Assembly (NCBI RefSeq): GCF_000381545.1
Contig: NZ_KB906674.1
Span: 151,814 to 215,813 of the forward strand
DNA length: 64,000 nucleotides
From: Rhodonellum psychrophilum GCM71 = DSM 17998
Lineage (GTDB): Bacteria > Bacteroidota > Bacteroidia > Cytophagales > Cyclobacteriaceae
Reading direction: 5' to 3'
The notes under the pieces: model-generated
What the model saw: the letters and a program-made list of their open reading frames with translations, nothing else
Told to the model about the DNA's origin: nothing
The model's database searches: none
In this document: positions 26,652-36,507 of the stretch, piece after piece
How positions within the stretch are numbered: position 1 is the first letter of the stretch
How the letters are laid out: each line of letters opens with the position of its first letter
Position numbers and translations under genes: made by a program

Positions 26652-29177
26652 ATGAAAAAAATACAACTCTTGTTGCTCACTTTTTTAGTGGCTTTAAGTG
26701 TCAAGGCCCAGAAAAGCCCGGAAGAATTCCTCGGCTATCCACTTGGTGAACGTTTTACACCCCATCATCGGGTAGTTGCCTACTTCGAACATCTTGCTGC
26801 CAGCCTTCCCAATGTGGAATTGGTTTACTACGGGGAAACCTACGAGAACAGACCGTTATTTGTGGCCTTGGTTTCTTCACCAGCAAACATGACCAATATT
26901 GAAAATATCCGATTGGACAACCTGAAGAGAACAGGTATGGTCGAAGGTTCTCCTTCTTCCCAAGTAGCACTCAACTGGATGCAGTACAATGTCCATGGCA
27001 ACGAAGCCGTTGCCACCGAAGCCGCCATGATGACTTTCTGGCAAATCGCCGACCCCAACAATGCCCAATCCAAGGAATGGACGCAAAACCAGGTTTTGAT
27101 CCTCGACCCTTGCGCCAATCCTGACGGTAGAGAAAGATACACCTCTTGGTATGGCCAAAAGCAAAACAACCGCCTCCAGCCAGATCCGCAGTCTGTGGAG
27201 CATTTTGAGCCTTGGCCGGGAGGAAGACCCAACCATTACCTGATGGATCTCAACAGAGACTGGGCATGGCAGACACAGAAAGAAACGGAAGAAAGACTGA
27301 AGCTCTACCATGAATGGATGCCGCATCTTTTTGTCGATTTCCATGAGCAAGGCATCAATGAGCCCTTCTATTTTGCTCCGGCAGCGCCGCCTTTGCATGA
27401 GCAACTTTCCCCTTTCCAACATGAATTCCAGGAGATTTTCGGTAGGAATACTGCCCGATATTTTGATGAAAACAGTTGGGATTATTTCACCAAAGAGCGC
27501 TTTGACTTGTTGTATCCCGCATACGGAGATACTTATCCCATGTACAACGGAGCCATCGGCATGACGATTGAACAAGGTGGGTCCGGAAGAGCAGGTTTGG
27601 GGATGTTGAATGCCTTGGGTGATACCGTTACTTTAAAAGACAGAATCATCCACCAGCACACAGCCGGGATTTCAGCAATTGAAGTGACCGCCAAAAATGC
27701 AAGTAGGCTCACAGATGAATTTGCCAAATATTTTAAAAGCAACAGTGCCAATCCAAGAGCGAAGTACAAAAGCTTCGTCATCAAAGGAGACCAAAATGCA
27801 GGGCGGGTAAAAGCGCTTTTGGCCCTTTTGGACAAAAATAAAATACAATATGGATTTGCCGGCAACCGATCAGGAATAAAGGGGTTGGACTACATGACGG
27901 GTAAATCCGTGACTTTCTCCACGACCGAAAAGGACATCATCGTCAATTCCTATCAGCCAAAATCGGTGCTTACCCAAGTGTTGTTTGAGCCACAGGCGAC
28001 TTTGCAAGACTCCATTACGTATGACATTACCAGTTGGGCATTGCCCTTGGCTTATGGTGTACAGGCCTATGCTTTGGAATCCAGATTGGATGCGCCAAAG
28101 GGATTTGAAAAAGAACCCTTCATCGCCAATGCGCTTGACGGAAAGCCACTGGCCTATATTTCTCCCTGGAACGCGACGCAAGATGCCAAATTTCTTGCCG
28201 CTTTGTTGAGAGAAGGCATCAGGGTTCGAGTGACCAATTACGCCTTTGAAACCGGTGGACAATCTTATCCTGCAGGTTCCCTGCTGATCCACCGAAATGG
28301 CAATCAGTACAAAAAAGATTTTGACAAAATAGTGGTGGATTTGGCCAATGAAATGGAAATTTCCTTGAAGACCAGCACCACTGGATATGTGGACAAAGGC
28401 AAAGATTTTGGTTCTTCGGATGTACGGACGATCAAAGCGCCCAAAGTGGCCTTGCTCGGAGGTTCAGGAACCTCTTCCTTGAATTTTGGGGAGCTTTGGT
28501 ATTTCTTTGAGCAGGAACTGGATTATCCAGTGAGCATCATTGAAGCCGACATGTTGGGAAGAATGGATCTGTATGGCTATGATGTCGTGATCATGCCTTC
28601 CAGTTATGGAAGTTATCTTTCTGATACAAATTTCAAAAAGGTGATGGACTGGGTAAAAGCAGGTGGCAAGCTCATTGCCATCGAAAATGCCTTGATGGCT
28701 TTTGCCGATAAGGAAGGTTTTGACTTGAGTAAATTCGACACAGAGGAAGAGAAAAAAGCTGCAGAGAAGGCAGAAAAGGAAATCCAGAATGTCGAAAGAT
28801 TGGAGCCTTACCAAGAAAGGGAAAGAATGGGAATTTCCACCACGGCTGCAGGTGCAGTGTATGAACTGAAGTTGGATGAAACCCATCCATTGGCTTTCGG
28901 CATGGGCGGAAAATTCTATACCCTGAAGAACAACGGGTCAAGGTATGCTTATCTGAACAATGGCGTAAATGCCGGGATCATCCAAAACAATGATGCCTAC
29001 AGATTTGGCTACATTGGCAGCAAAATCAAACCAAGAATGGCCCAATCCATGGTCTATGGTGTAGAAAACCAAGGTCGCGGACATATTGTGTACATGGTGG
29101 ACAATCCGATGTTCCGTTCTTTCTGGGAATCCGGAAAGCTTTTGATGGCCAATGCAATTTTCTTGGTTGGACAGTAA
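26652..29177 (+). CDS. Secreted M14-family zinc carboxypeptidase-like metallopeptidase
   Basis: An 841-aa exported peptidase with signal peptide MKKIQLLLLTFLVALSVKAQ. The M14 zinc site is visible: NVHGNEA supplies His 115 and Glu 118, VDFHEQG the third ligand His at about 227, and GMTIEQGGS the catalytic Glu region at about 310. DLNRDWAW fits the substrate-binding Asn-Arg of the family. The C-terminal half (from about 590, VALLGGSGTSSLNFGELWYF) resembles a glutamine-amidotransferase-like/ThuA-type domain, a layout known for large Bacteroidota M14 proteins. It stands alone with its own terminator. Confidence 0.93.
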   Translation: MKKIQLLLLTFLVALSVKAQKSPEEFLGYPLGERFTPHHRVVAYFEHLAASLPNVELVYYGETYENRPLFVALVSSPANMTNIENIRLDNLKRTGMVEGSPSSQVALNWMQYNVHGNEAVATEAAMMTFWQIADPNNAQSKEWTQNQVLILDPCANPDGRERYTSWYGQKQNNRLQPDPQSVEHFEPWPGGRPNHYLMDLNRDWAWQTQKETEERLKLYHEWMPHLFVDFHEQGINEPFYFAPAAPPLHEQLSPFQHEFQEIFGRNTARYFDENSWDYFTKERFDLLYPAYGDTYPMYNGAIGMTIEQGGSGRAGLGMLNALGDTVTLKDRIIHQHTAGISAIEVTAKNASRLTDEFAKYFKSNSANPRAKYKSFVIKGDQNAGRVKALLALLDKNKIQYGFAGNRSGIKGLDYMTGKSVTFSTTEKDIIVNSYQPKSVLTQVLFEPQATLQDSITYDITSWALPLAYGVQAYALESRLDAPKGFEKEPFIANALDGKPLAYISPWNATQDAKFLAALLREGIRVRVTNYAFETGGQSYPAGSLLIHRNGNQYKKDFDKIVVDLANEMEISLKTSTTGYVDKGKDFGSSDVRTIKAPKVALLGGSGTSSLNFGELWYFFEQELDYPVSIIEADMLGRMDLYGYDVVIMPSSYGSYLSDTNFKKVMDWVKAGGKLIAIENALMAFADKEGFDLSKFDTEEEKKAAEKAEKEIQNVERLEPYQERERMGISTTAAGAVYELKLDETHPLAFGMGGKFYTLKNNGSRYAYLNNGVNAGIIQNNDAYRFGYIGSKIKPRMAQSMVYGVENQGRGHIVYMVDNPMFRSFWESGKLLMANAIFLVGQ

Positions 29178-29214
29178 ACCATAACGGGATCCTAGATCCG
29201 GTTTTCAAATACTA

Positions 29215-29261
29215 ATTGAGCTCAAGAGTAGGCAACGCCTATTTTTGAGCTCAATTTTTTT
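29215..29261 (+). terminator. Intrinsic terminator of the M14 peptidase gene
   Basis: An 11-bp stem ATTGAGCTCAA / TTGAGCTCAAT with an inner TAGGC/GCCTA stem, followed by seven T. It lies 38 bp beyond the stop codon. Confidence 0.88.
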
Positions 29262-29351
29262 ATCAAGAATTTTTTTTAGGACTGTATGGATGCCCCTTCC
29301 AAATTTGGAGAATGATTTTATCCTTTAGGATTGGATTCAGTTTTCAATCAA

Positions 29352-29392
29352 TTTATTGTAAAGCGTATTACTGTAATAAGCATTACAATAAA
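29352..29392. repeat. 41-nt nested palindrome
   Basis: Outer arms TTTATTGTAA (29352-29361) and TTACAATAAA (29383-29392) are perfectly complementary. Between them are inner arms TATTA/TAATA around CTG, with AGCG and AGCA as unpaired spacers. No T-run follows and it is far from both stop codons, so it is not an ordinary terminator; a binding or recombination site is possible. Confidence 0.5.
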
Positions 29393-29513
29393 GCGTAAGT
29401 GAAATTTCTGATCATCGCTATGAAATTAGCCAACTCCAATGGTAGGTGAAAATATCTTCCAGTACCTGAGCGTGATCGCTATGGTTCATAAGAAATCTGA
29501 CAATAAACCTTGG

Positions 29514-31037
29514 TTATTTTCCCGAATTGCTCACAAAAGAGATCGATTGACTGTCGGGTGACCAGGAAGGGACATTGATGGTGCCTTGGCCGCCATAGAG
29601 GTAGGCGATTGTTCTGGGTGCGCCACCGGAAGTAGGCATCAATTTCAGCTCCACTCTTTTGTAAGAAGGGTGGTCATTTACAGGGATCTCAGCAGGAAAG
29701 GAAATAAAGGCAATCCATTTCCCATCCGGAGAGAGGTGTGGAAACCAATCGTTTTTTTCATCAAAGGTCAATTGTTCGTTTCCCGAGCCGTCGGGCTTCA
29801 TTCTCCAGAGTTGCATTGTGCCGGATTGGCTGCCGTTGTAATAGATGAATTTTCCGTCAGGAGAATATTCACAGCCATCCACATGTTCCCCAGGCTGGGT
29901 GTTGGTCAAAGCGATTTCTGCTCCGCCATAGATGTTTTTTTGATAAATGTCGTAGGTCTTTTTCTCACCTCTCATGCCCACATAAAGTACTTTCTTGTTG
30001 TCCGGGGACCATCCATGCCAGTAGGAGGGGGTTTCTTCCGTGATAAGTTTGGGTTCGCCACCGGCCAAAGGCAATACATAAACCGTCGACCCACCGCCGG
30101 GAAACCCTTGCCTGTGGTGGCTGATGGCCAATAATTTTCCATCGAAGGAGATGCCATGGTCATTGTTGTTTCTGTCGGCAAAACCGGTGTTCAATTTTTC
30201 AATTTCCCCACCTGCTACAGGTATGGTGAACAATGCGCCATCCATATTAAAAAGCAGCTTTTTGCCATCGGGCATCCAATTGGGTGCTTCAAAGCGGTCT
30301 TCTTTCTCATAAATCACCTTTCTGATTCCGGTGAAAACATTCATGGTCTCCAGCCTGCAACCCAAATACCCTTCTCTCCCGGGATTGTAATTGTCTGCAA
30401 CAGGTCGGTCGATTCGGACATTCCAGACTTTTGCTTGCTCCACCACATTTTCGTTGTGGGAATTGATAAAGATCCCTGCCAAAATCGAATTCCCCATCGT
30501 TTTCATCACGTGCGAACCGATAAGCTGAAGCGGTTCGCCTACATGCGCAGCCCTCATGGTGAATTCTTTTCCAGTCCGCTCCAACTGCAAAATCCCATAA
30601 TGGCTTTTGGGAGAAAAAATCTCATCCTCGGGATCCCGCATAAAAGCGCCCTTCAGTTCCCGCCATTGCAAGACTGTCAAGCCGTCTCCATGAAGGGCCG
30701 CACTGATGTGGGGGGCATTGTCTTCTTCTGAATCCCGGATCATCAAACCGACTTTTCGGTGGGGGTCGGTTCCTTCGCCGATAAATTCAAAGTTGGCCGT
30801 GAGGATAAAATCCCCCTCTATTTTGTCAAACAAATAATGGAACTCATCTCTTTCAAACCAGACATTATAGCCACTCCCTTGAAGGATATAATGTTGTCCA
30901 TCCTGGTCGTAGGATGCGCTGCCAGCCAACTTGGGATTGCCAATATCCTTGCTGCTTGGGAAAATACCGATCGTATCCTGTTGGGAAAAAGCGGGTTCAA
31001 GTAAAAATAGGCTAAGAAGAATGAATAGGTATTTCAT
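29514..31037 (-). CDS. TolB-like WD40/PD40 propeller protein with N-terminal DUF1349-like domain
   Basis: A 507-aa secreted protein. The start is set at ATG 31037, which gives a signal peptide (MKYLFILLSLFLLEPAFSQ); the open frame extends further upstream but without sense. Residues about 25-200 resemble a DUF1349/concanavalin-type domain (YNVWFERDEFHYLFDKIEGD, RKVGLMIRDSEEDNAPH). Residues about 220-505 hold five PD40/TolB blades (PNWMPDGKKLLF, HGWSPDNKKVLYVG, YSPDGKFIYYNG, LSPDGKWIAFIS, SWSPDSQSISFVS). It is not the cell-envelope TolB itself. It is divergent from the TonB receptor gene at 31314. Confidence 0.87.
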   Translation of the reverse strand: MKYLFILLSLFLLEPAFSQQDTIGIFPSSKDIGNPKLAGSASYDQDGQHYILQGSGYNVWFERDEFHYLFDKIEGDFILTANFEFIGEGTDPHRKVGLMIRDSEEDNAPHISAALHGDGLTVLQWRELKGAFMRDPEDEIFSPKSHYGILQLERTGKEFTMRAAHVGEPLQLIGSHVMKTMGNSILAGIFINSHNENVVEQAKVWNVRIDRPVADNYNPGREGYLGCRLETMNVFTGIRKVIYEKEDRFEAPNWMPDGKKLLFNMDGALFTIPVAGGEIEKLNTGFADRNNNDHGISFDGKLLAISHHRQGFPGGGSTVYVLPLAGGEPKLITEETPSYWHGWSPDNKKVLYVGMRGEKKTYDIYQKNIYGGAEIALTNTQPGEHVDGCEYSPDGKFIYYNGSQSGTMQLWRMKPDGSGNEQLTFDEKNDWFPHLSPDGKWIAFISFPAEIPVNDHPSYKRVELKLMPTSGGAPRTIAYLYGGQGTINVPSWSPDSQSISFVSNSGK

Positions 31038-31313
31038 GGTTTGGCTTTTAGGTTTGTTGGAAAAGAAATAATTAACAAAAAATTCTCTTTGAAAACCATG
31101 GATAAGTGATGGCTGGAGACCCTTGGTGTTAAAAAGCATAAATGTCCAGCCCGAGTGCTTCCGGTTTTCCCAAACCCATTTTGATTTAAAGAATACACCC
31201 ATTTTTTTTCTGGTTTCTGCTTTTGACAGTTCATCCATCCAATTCCTCACTTCAGTCAGCTTTTATTTTTTGGCAGACACGTTTTCTTGAGTTTTGGGTC
31301 AAATGCAAAAGCG

Positions 31314-33464
31314 ATGAAAACAATTCTTTCCATACTCCTCTTCTTTTTGGCAGTGCAAACCATCGGTCAAACCCTAATCAAAGGATCAGTGAAGGACCAA
31401 AAAGGGCAAACTATCCCAGGCGTAAATATCTTTATCAAAAACACATACGATGGTACCTCGTCCGATCTGGAGGGAAATTTCCAAATGGAAACGGAATTGG
31501 GAGGGACTCAAACCCTGATGTTCCAAGCGATGGGATTCAAAAGTCAGGAACTTGAAGTGGTCTTAAATGGGAGTGTCCAAGAATTCCATCCCGTGATGAG
31601 GGAGGCCATCAACGACATGACCGCGGTGACCATCACTGCAGGTGCGATGGAAGCTTCGGATGAAAAAAGAGCGGTGGTCTTGAAATCAATCGATATTGTC
31701 ACGGTCCCTTCAGCGATGGGAGATATAGTGGGTGCATTTCAGACTTTGCCCGGAACGAGTACCGTTGGCAATGATGGAAGATTGTTTGTTCGTGGCGGAG
31801 ATGCCAGCGAGACGGCCATCTTCATCGATGGGATGAAGGTTGGAAATGCTTTCGGCACCACCGCTTCCAACGTCCCCACGCGGACCCGATTCAATCCCAA
31901 TTTGTTCAAAGGTTCTTTTTTCAGCACGGGAGGCTATTCCGCCGAATTTGGTCAGGCACTTTCCTCCACTTTGGCACTGAACACTGTGGATTTTCCGCTA
32001 AGAAGCCAGGGGGACGTCAGTCTCATGTCGATCGGTGGGGGATTTACCCAAACGCTGGCCGCTGAAAAAAGCAGCATTACGGCCTCTGCCAATTATTTTG
32101 ACCTCGCTCCCTACCAATCCTTGATCCGGCAAAATTTCGATTGGGAAAGAGCGCCGTTTGGTTGGGATGCCGAAGTTTCGGCCAGACAAAAATGGGGAAA
32201 TAATGGGATGGTCAAAGCCTATGTCCATACGGAATCCGGTGGGATGAAAATCTGGCAAGCCATTCCCGGTTCGGAGGAAAGAGGGGAATTGGTCGATGTC
32301 CAAAACCGCTATACTTTTGCCCAAGGATCCTTCAAGCAAATCGGGAAAAACGACTGGAGCTACTATGGAGGGATTTCTTATTCCAACAATGTCGATGCGC
32401 TGGTATTGGATCAGGTGGATCTTCGCAATCAAAACCAAGTGCTGCATGGCAAGTTCGTGGCTCTGAAAGGTTTTTCGGATAGATTCTCGATCAAAACCGG
32501 AGTCGAATCCTACACCTACCGCTATGAAGAGAATTTTCGATCCCAAAACAGCAAAAGGGAACTCAATGACCATCACACCAACATTTTTTCAGAGGCAGAT
32601 TTTTACGTGAACAGCAAATTCATCTTGCGTGGCGGGCTGAGAGGTGGACACAGCTCCTTGGCCAAGGAAACTTGGTTGGACCCGAGATTGTCTCTGGCCT
32701 ACAAATTTCCCAGCGAGGGCCAACTTTCCTTTGCCGCAGGCCAATTCAGTCAAATGCCAGTCGAGCAGCTCCGAATTTTCAATCAGGAATTGCAGAATAC
32801 CAAGGCCAACCATTTGATTTTGAATTATTTTCTGAACAAAAACGGCAGAACTTTTCGGGCAGAGGCTTTCTACAAACAATATCAAAAACTGACCACGTTT
32901 AAAGGGAATCCTTTCCAATACATCGATATCCAGCAAAACGGAGAGGGATATGCCCAGGGTTTTGACCTCTTTTATAGGGACAGGGAGACAGTGAAAAACA
33001 CTGATTTTTGGATCACCTACAGCTTTGTGGACAGCAAAAGGAAATTTGCCCAATACACGGAAAGGGTGCAGCCGGGTTTTGCGTCGAGACACAATGGGTC
33101 CCTCGTCATCAAGCATTTCGTATCTGGATTGAAATCCCAGATTGGGGCCTCTTTTGGGATCAATGACGGCTATACTTACACCAACCCCAATTTTCCGGGG
33201 CAAATGAATGACAAGACCAGGGGATTTCAGGATTTGAGTTTGAGCTGGAGTTACCTGCCTCGTCCCAACTTGATCCTTCACCTCGCCTGTTCCAATGTGT
33301 TGGGTAGGGATAATATTTTCGGATACCGATTCAGTGAACAGGCCAATGCATCCGGAAGGTTTGAGGCCTTGCCGATCAAGCTTCAGGCGCCACGGTTTCT
33401 GTTTCTCGGCCTATTCCTGACGCTTTCCAAAGACAAAAATGCCAATCAATTGAACAACTTATAA
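31314..33464 (+). CDS. TonB-dependent receptor with CarboxypepD_reg-like domain
   Basis: A 716-aa outer-membrane receptor of the shorter, non-SusC type. ATG 31314 gives signal peptide MKTILSILLFFLAVQTIGQ; the frame could open nine codons earlier without benefit. CarboxypepD_reg-like domain at about 22-105 (GVNIFIKNTYDGTSSDLEGN); plug from about 110 (VTITAGAMEASDEKRAVV, GAFQTLPGTSTVGNDGRLFV, RGGDASETAIFIDGMKV); then the barrel. The FVRGGDASETAIFIDG form of the plug is common in Bacteroidota receptors of unknown ligand. A small TPR-like gene follows within 12 bp. Confidence 0.93.
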   Translation: MKTILSILLFFLAVQTIGQTLIKGSVKDQKGQTIPGVNIFIKNTYDGTSSDLEGNFQMETELGGTQTLMFQAMGFKSQELEVVLNGSVQEFHPVMREAINDMTAVTITAGAMEASDEKRAVVLKSIDIVTVPSAMGDIVGAFQTLPGTSTVGNDGRLFVRGGDASETAIFIDGMKVGNAFGTTASNVPTRTRFNPNLFKGSFFSTGGYSAEFGQALSSTLALNTVDFPLRSQGDVSLMSIGGGFTQTLAAEKSSITASANYFDLAPYQSLIRQNFDWERAPFGWDAEVSARQKWGNNGMVKAYVHTESGGMKIWQAIPGSEERGELVDVQNRYTFAQGSFKQIGKNDWSYYGGISYSNNVDALVLDQVDLRNQNQVLHGKFVALKGFSDRFSIKTGVESYTYRYEENFRSQNSKRELNDHHTNIFSEADFYVNSKFILRGGLRGGHSSLAKETWLDPRLSLAYKFPSEGQLSFAAGQFSQMPVEQLRIFNQELQNTKANHLILNYFLNKNGRTFRAEAFYKQYQKLTTFKGNPFQYIDIQQNGEGYAQGFDLFYRDRETVKNTDFWITYSFVDSKRKFAQYTERVQPGFASRHNGSLVIKHFVSGLKSQIGASFGINDGYTYTNPNFPGQMNDKTRGFQDLSLSWSYLPRPNLILHLACSNVLGRDNIFGYRFSEQANASGRFEALPIKLQAPRFLFLGLFLTLSKDKNANQLNNL

Positions 33465-33476
33465 AACAAAAAAACT

Positions 33477-34130
33477 ATGAAAAAGTACCTATTTGCCATC
33501 GGAATGATGTTCCTGATTTCAATCAGCATCAAAGCTTCTAATGAAGCGTATGAAAAAGCCATGCGCACTGAAATCCAAAAATTGTATCGAGCGGGAAGTG
33601 TCCAAGATCTGCAACAATCGGCCAATGTTTTTTCTCGGATTGCGGAAATGAATAAGGAAGAATGGTTGCCGGATTATTATGCAGCTTGGGCTTATGCCAA
33701 TATGGGCTTTAGGACGGATGGGGGAATTCAGGAAAAGGATGGGTTCTTTGGACAAGCCAAGATGCATGCGAAAAAGGCAGCGAGCATTTCACCAAACAAT
33801 TCTGAAATCGTGGCGATGCAAGGATTCATCATCATGGGAGAATTGAGCGTGGATCCAAATTCACGAGGGCAAAGCCTATCGCCGATTGCCATGCAGACCT
33901 TTGCCAAAGCCATCGAACTGAACAGACAAAACCCGAGAGCCATCTTCATGATGGCCCAAATGGAAAATGGGATGGCCCAATTCTTTGGTCAGGGACCGGA
34001 AAAGGCCTGCGGATTGGTCGATGCCAGTTTGAAACTTTTTGAAAAAGAAGCCTCTGAAGCAAAAGAAGGAGCATTGGAGCCCATGTGGGGCAAAAATATG
34101 GCAGCCCAAATGAAGGCGGAGTGTCCATGA
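33477..34130 (+). CDS. Secreted TPR-like protein partnered with the TonB receptor
   Basis: A 217-aa exported helical protein with signal MKKYLFAIGMMFLISISIKA. Helix pairs with TPR character are visible (DYYAAWAYANMGFRT, AKMHAKKAASISPNNSEIVAM, AMQTFAKAIELNRQNPRAIF). It lies 12 bp after the receptor gene and is followed by a strong terminator, so the two form a bicistron. A periplasmic accessory role for the receptor is likely but not proven. Confidence 0.82.
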   Translation: MKKYLFAIGMMFLISISIKASNEAYEKAMRTEIQKLYRAGSVQDLQQSANVFSRIAEMNKEEWLPDYYAAWAYANMGFRTDGGIQEKDGFFGQAKMHAKKAASISPNNSEIVAMQGFIIMGELSVDPNSRGQSLSPIAMQTFAKAIELNRQNPRAIFMMAQMENGMAQFFGQGPEKACGLVDASLKLFEKEASEAKEGALEPMWGKNMAAQMKAECP

Positions 34131-34146
34131 ATTTGGCTATGTTTCC

Positions 34147-34188
34147 AACAGCCCCTCCATCATCTTACCAGATGGAGGGGCTGTTTTC
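34147..34188 (+). terminator. Intrinsic terminator of the receptor/TPR bicistron
   Basis: A perfect 15-bp GC-rich stem (AACAGCCCCTCCATC / GATGGAGGGGCTGTT) with a 9-nt loop and trailing T residues, 17 bp after the stop. Confidence 0.88.
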
Positions 34189-34365
34189 GAAATTTTTTCA
34201 TGTCTGAATACTCCTTTTCCACAATTGCCAAAAGATCCTGTTTGTAAGAAAGTGCAAAAACCATATCTTCCATGGTGCATCGGATAATCGCTTTGTGACA
34301 CGATAAGAACGTAAAATCGGGAAATTTTGATTGACTCTCCTTTTGGTCAAATAATAGACAGGACC

Positions 34366-35442
34366 ATGAATTTGAAAAATAAGAAATATACCACCACCAG
34401 TGCACCCATCTTTAGGTCTTTTGGGAAATTCATCCTCTTGAATTTTGTGATTGCCTTGGTCTTGACGCTTTTTCAATGCGCAAAATGTTTTTTGTCTTCC
34501 GAGGGATTGGTTTCCATTCTTCCAGACTTTGGTTTCTCTTTTTTGATGTCCTCCGCGCTCAGTATGGGAGGGTTTCAGGTGCAGGAATTCTTTGACAAGA
34601 GGATTCCCTGGATCAAAAAACCTGTGAAAAGGCTGTTGCTGACGGCAGGTTCCTATTTGATTTATTCTTTTATCGTCAGTTATGTTTTGGTGATCCTGTA
34701 TGTTTTGGTCAGTGTGGAAGGAATGACTTTAGGGAAAATTTCATGGTGGGACATCATCGGCTATACAAAAATGCCCGTGGCGATCGCCCTCGTGATTATC
34801 TCCATCTTCACGACGAGGTCCTGGCTTTACCAATGGAGAAATTCGGCTTTGGAAACCGAAAAATTGAAATCCGAAAATTTGGCCAGTCAATATCAATCCC
34901 TAAAAAACCAATTGAACCCACATTTTCTCTTCAATTCCCTCAATGCGCTTTCCCATCTGGTTTACGAAAGTCCGGACAAATCCGCTGCGTTTATCCAGCA
35001 ACTGTCCAGGATCTACCGTTACGTATTGGATGTGCAGCAGGAGGAATTGGTCGCAGTGGAAAGGGAACTGGCTTTTGCCCAAAATTTCTTGAGTTTGCAG
35101 AAAATCCGATTTGATGAAAGTTTGGAATTTCGACTTGTTGTGGATCGGATGGAAGAGTATTTCATCCCACCACTTTCGCTCCAGCTGTTGTTGGAGAATG
35201 CCGTCAAACACAATGTGGCCAGCATGGAAAACCCTTTAAAAATCATAATCGAGCGGATTGATGACAAATTGATCGTCCGAAACAACCTTCAAGAGAAGCT
35301 GACCCCGGAAGTTGAAGAAAGGGGGATCGGCCTGGAAAACATCTTCAAACGCTACGCACTCCTGAGCGATCAAATACCAAAAATCACAAAATCCAAAGCC
35401 GAATTCATCGTGGAATTGCCTTTGTTAAGGCTGGATGAATAA
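34366..35442 (+). CDS. LytS-type sensor histidine kinase
   Basis: A 358-aa membrane kinase of the His_kinase (PF06580) class. The start at ATG 34366 (MNLKNKKYTT) is preferred to an in-frame upstream one. Four transmembrane helices lie in residues about 20-150, then a coiled linker (NSALETEKLKSENLASQYQ), the phospho-acceptor motif QLNPHFLFNSLNAL (His 186), and the ATPase part with LLLENAVKHNV (N box) and EERGIGLENIFKRY (G box). The LytTR regulator gene follows 77 bp downstream, so they form a two-component pair. No sensory ligand is evident. Confidence 0.93.
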   Translation: MNLKNKKYTTTSAPIFRSFGKFILLNFVIALVLTLFQCAKCFLSSEGLVSILPDFGFSFLMSSALSMGGFQVQEFFDKRIPWIKKPVKRLLLTAGSYLIYSFIVSYVLVILYVLVSVEGMTLGKISWWDIIGYTKMPVAIALVIISIFTTRSWLYQWRNSALETEKLKSENLASQYQSLKNQLNPHFLFNSLNALSHLVYESPDKSAAFIQQLSRIYRYVLDVQQEELVAVERELAFAQNFLSLQKIRFDESLEFRLVVDRMEEYFIPPLSLQLLLENAVKHNVASMENPLKIIIERIDDKLIVRNNLQEKLTPEVEERGIGLENIFKRYALLSDQIPKITKSKAEFIVELPLLRLDE

Positions 35443-35519
35443 GGCGTTTGCCTCCCTTTTGGTATACTATTGCCAGCATTTGTATTCATTTTAAAAAATC
35501 CCCAATTATTTAAAGCAAA

Positions 35520-36290
35520 ATGTCTTATTCCTCCAAGCTCCAAATCTTGATCATTGAAGATGAAAAACCTGCCGCAAATCGGTTGCGGCAACTGCTGCAG
35601 GGATTTTTTCCGGAGGCTGTTCTTCATGGACACTTGGATACGATCATTTCCAGTGTCGATTGGCTTCAGGGACATCCTGCCCCGGATTTGATTTTCTGTG
35701 ACATCCAGTTGGCAGATGGTCAGAGTTTTGAAATTTTTGAAAGGATAAAAGTCGGATCTCCCATTATTTTCACGACCGCCTTTGACCAATATGCGATCAA
35801 GGCCTTTAAGCTAAATTCAATTGATTATTTATTGAAACCAATCGATCCCCAGGAATTGGATCAAGCCCTTCAAAAATTCCAGAGTCAACAAAAGCAAGCC
35901 GGTTTGGATATCCAACAGCTCAAAGCGCTACTGGTGCCCCAAGCCGACCACCATAAATCCAGATTTTTGGTCAAATACGGAGAGAAAATTCAAAGTGTGC
36001 AGACTGCTGATATCTCCATTTTTTTCAGTGAAGAAAAAGTGACGTACCTACAGACCAAGGAAGGGAGAAGATACATTTTGGATTATACCCTGGACCAATT
36101 GGAGGGGATGTTGGACCCCCGGAAGTTTTTCCGCCTGAACCGAAAATACATTGCCTCCTTTTCCTCTATTTCCGAAATCCACACGTATTCAAACAGCCGT
36201 CTCAAAATAAAACTGACAAATACCGAGGACCAAGACATCTTGGTGAGCAGGGAAAAAGTGGGGGAGTTTAAGAATTGGCTGGACGGTTGA
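35520..36290 (+). CDS. LytTR-family response regulator
   Basis: A 256-aa regulator. Receiver domain at about 7-125 with acidic pair ED (IIEDE), phospho-acceptor Asp 61 (DLIFCDIQLADGQ), Thr (FTTAFDQYAIKAF) and Lys (DYLLKPID). The LytTR DNA-binding domain spans about 155-256 (FLVKYGEKIQSVQTADIS, FFRLNRKYIASFSSI, LVSREKVGEFKNWL). It is partner of the kinase upstream. Such pairs often control neighbouring or cell-surface genes; the targets are unknown. Confidence 0.94.
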   Translation: MSYSSKLQILIIEDEKPAANRLRQLLQGFFPEAVLHGHLDTIISSVDWLQGHPAPDLIFCDIQLADGQSFEIFERIKVGSPIIFTTAFDQYAIKAFKLNSIDYLLKPIDPQELDQALQKFQSQQKQAGLDIQQLKALLVPQADHHKSRFLVKYGEKIQSVQTADISIFFSEEKVTYLQTKEGRRYILDYTLDQLEGMLDPRKFFRLNRKYIASFSSISEIHTYSNSRLKIKLTNTEDQDILVSREKVGEFKNWLDG

Positions 36291-36350
36291 TGAATGGTGT
36301 TCGAGGGGGCTGCTTTTTTCCTTTTACAGTCTAGAGCTATCGACTCCCAT

Positions 36351-36432
36351 AGACAATACCAATTTCATTCCAGCCTGAAAGCACTCAATAATCAGTTGTT
36401 ATTTACAATTTTTGATTTCACCCTATCGGGTT
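36351..36432. repeat. MITE-like element, copy D (decayed)
   Basis: ACAATACCAATTTCATTCCA through TCAATAATCAG and TATTTAC aligns by eye with the interior of copy A (GCCAATTCAATTCCACCC, TTAATAATCATTCAG, TTTTTTAC), and the segment ends in ATCGGGTT like the right end. The left terminal repeat is missing and the right half is shortened. It is the most doubtful of the four copies. Confidence 0.35.
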
Positions 36433-36507
36433 CATTTTTTTTGGGAAAATGAGTTTGATTCCTAGAATAGGGCAAATGAATCTCAGGGACAAGGGAAGGG
36501 GGAAATT

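Larger units (their letters stand above)
29178..29513. other. Intergenic region between convergent genes
   Basis: 336 bp with no gene. It contains the M14 terminator (29215-29261) and a 41-nt nested palindrome (29352-29392), both listed separately. GATCGCTATG-like words repeat at about 29413 and 29473. Confidence 0.6.
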
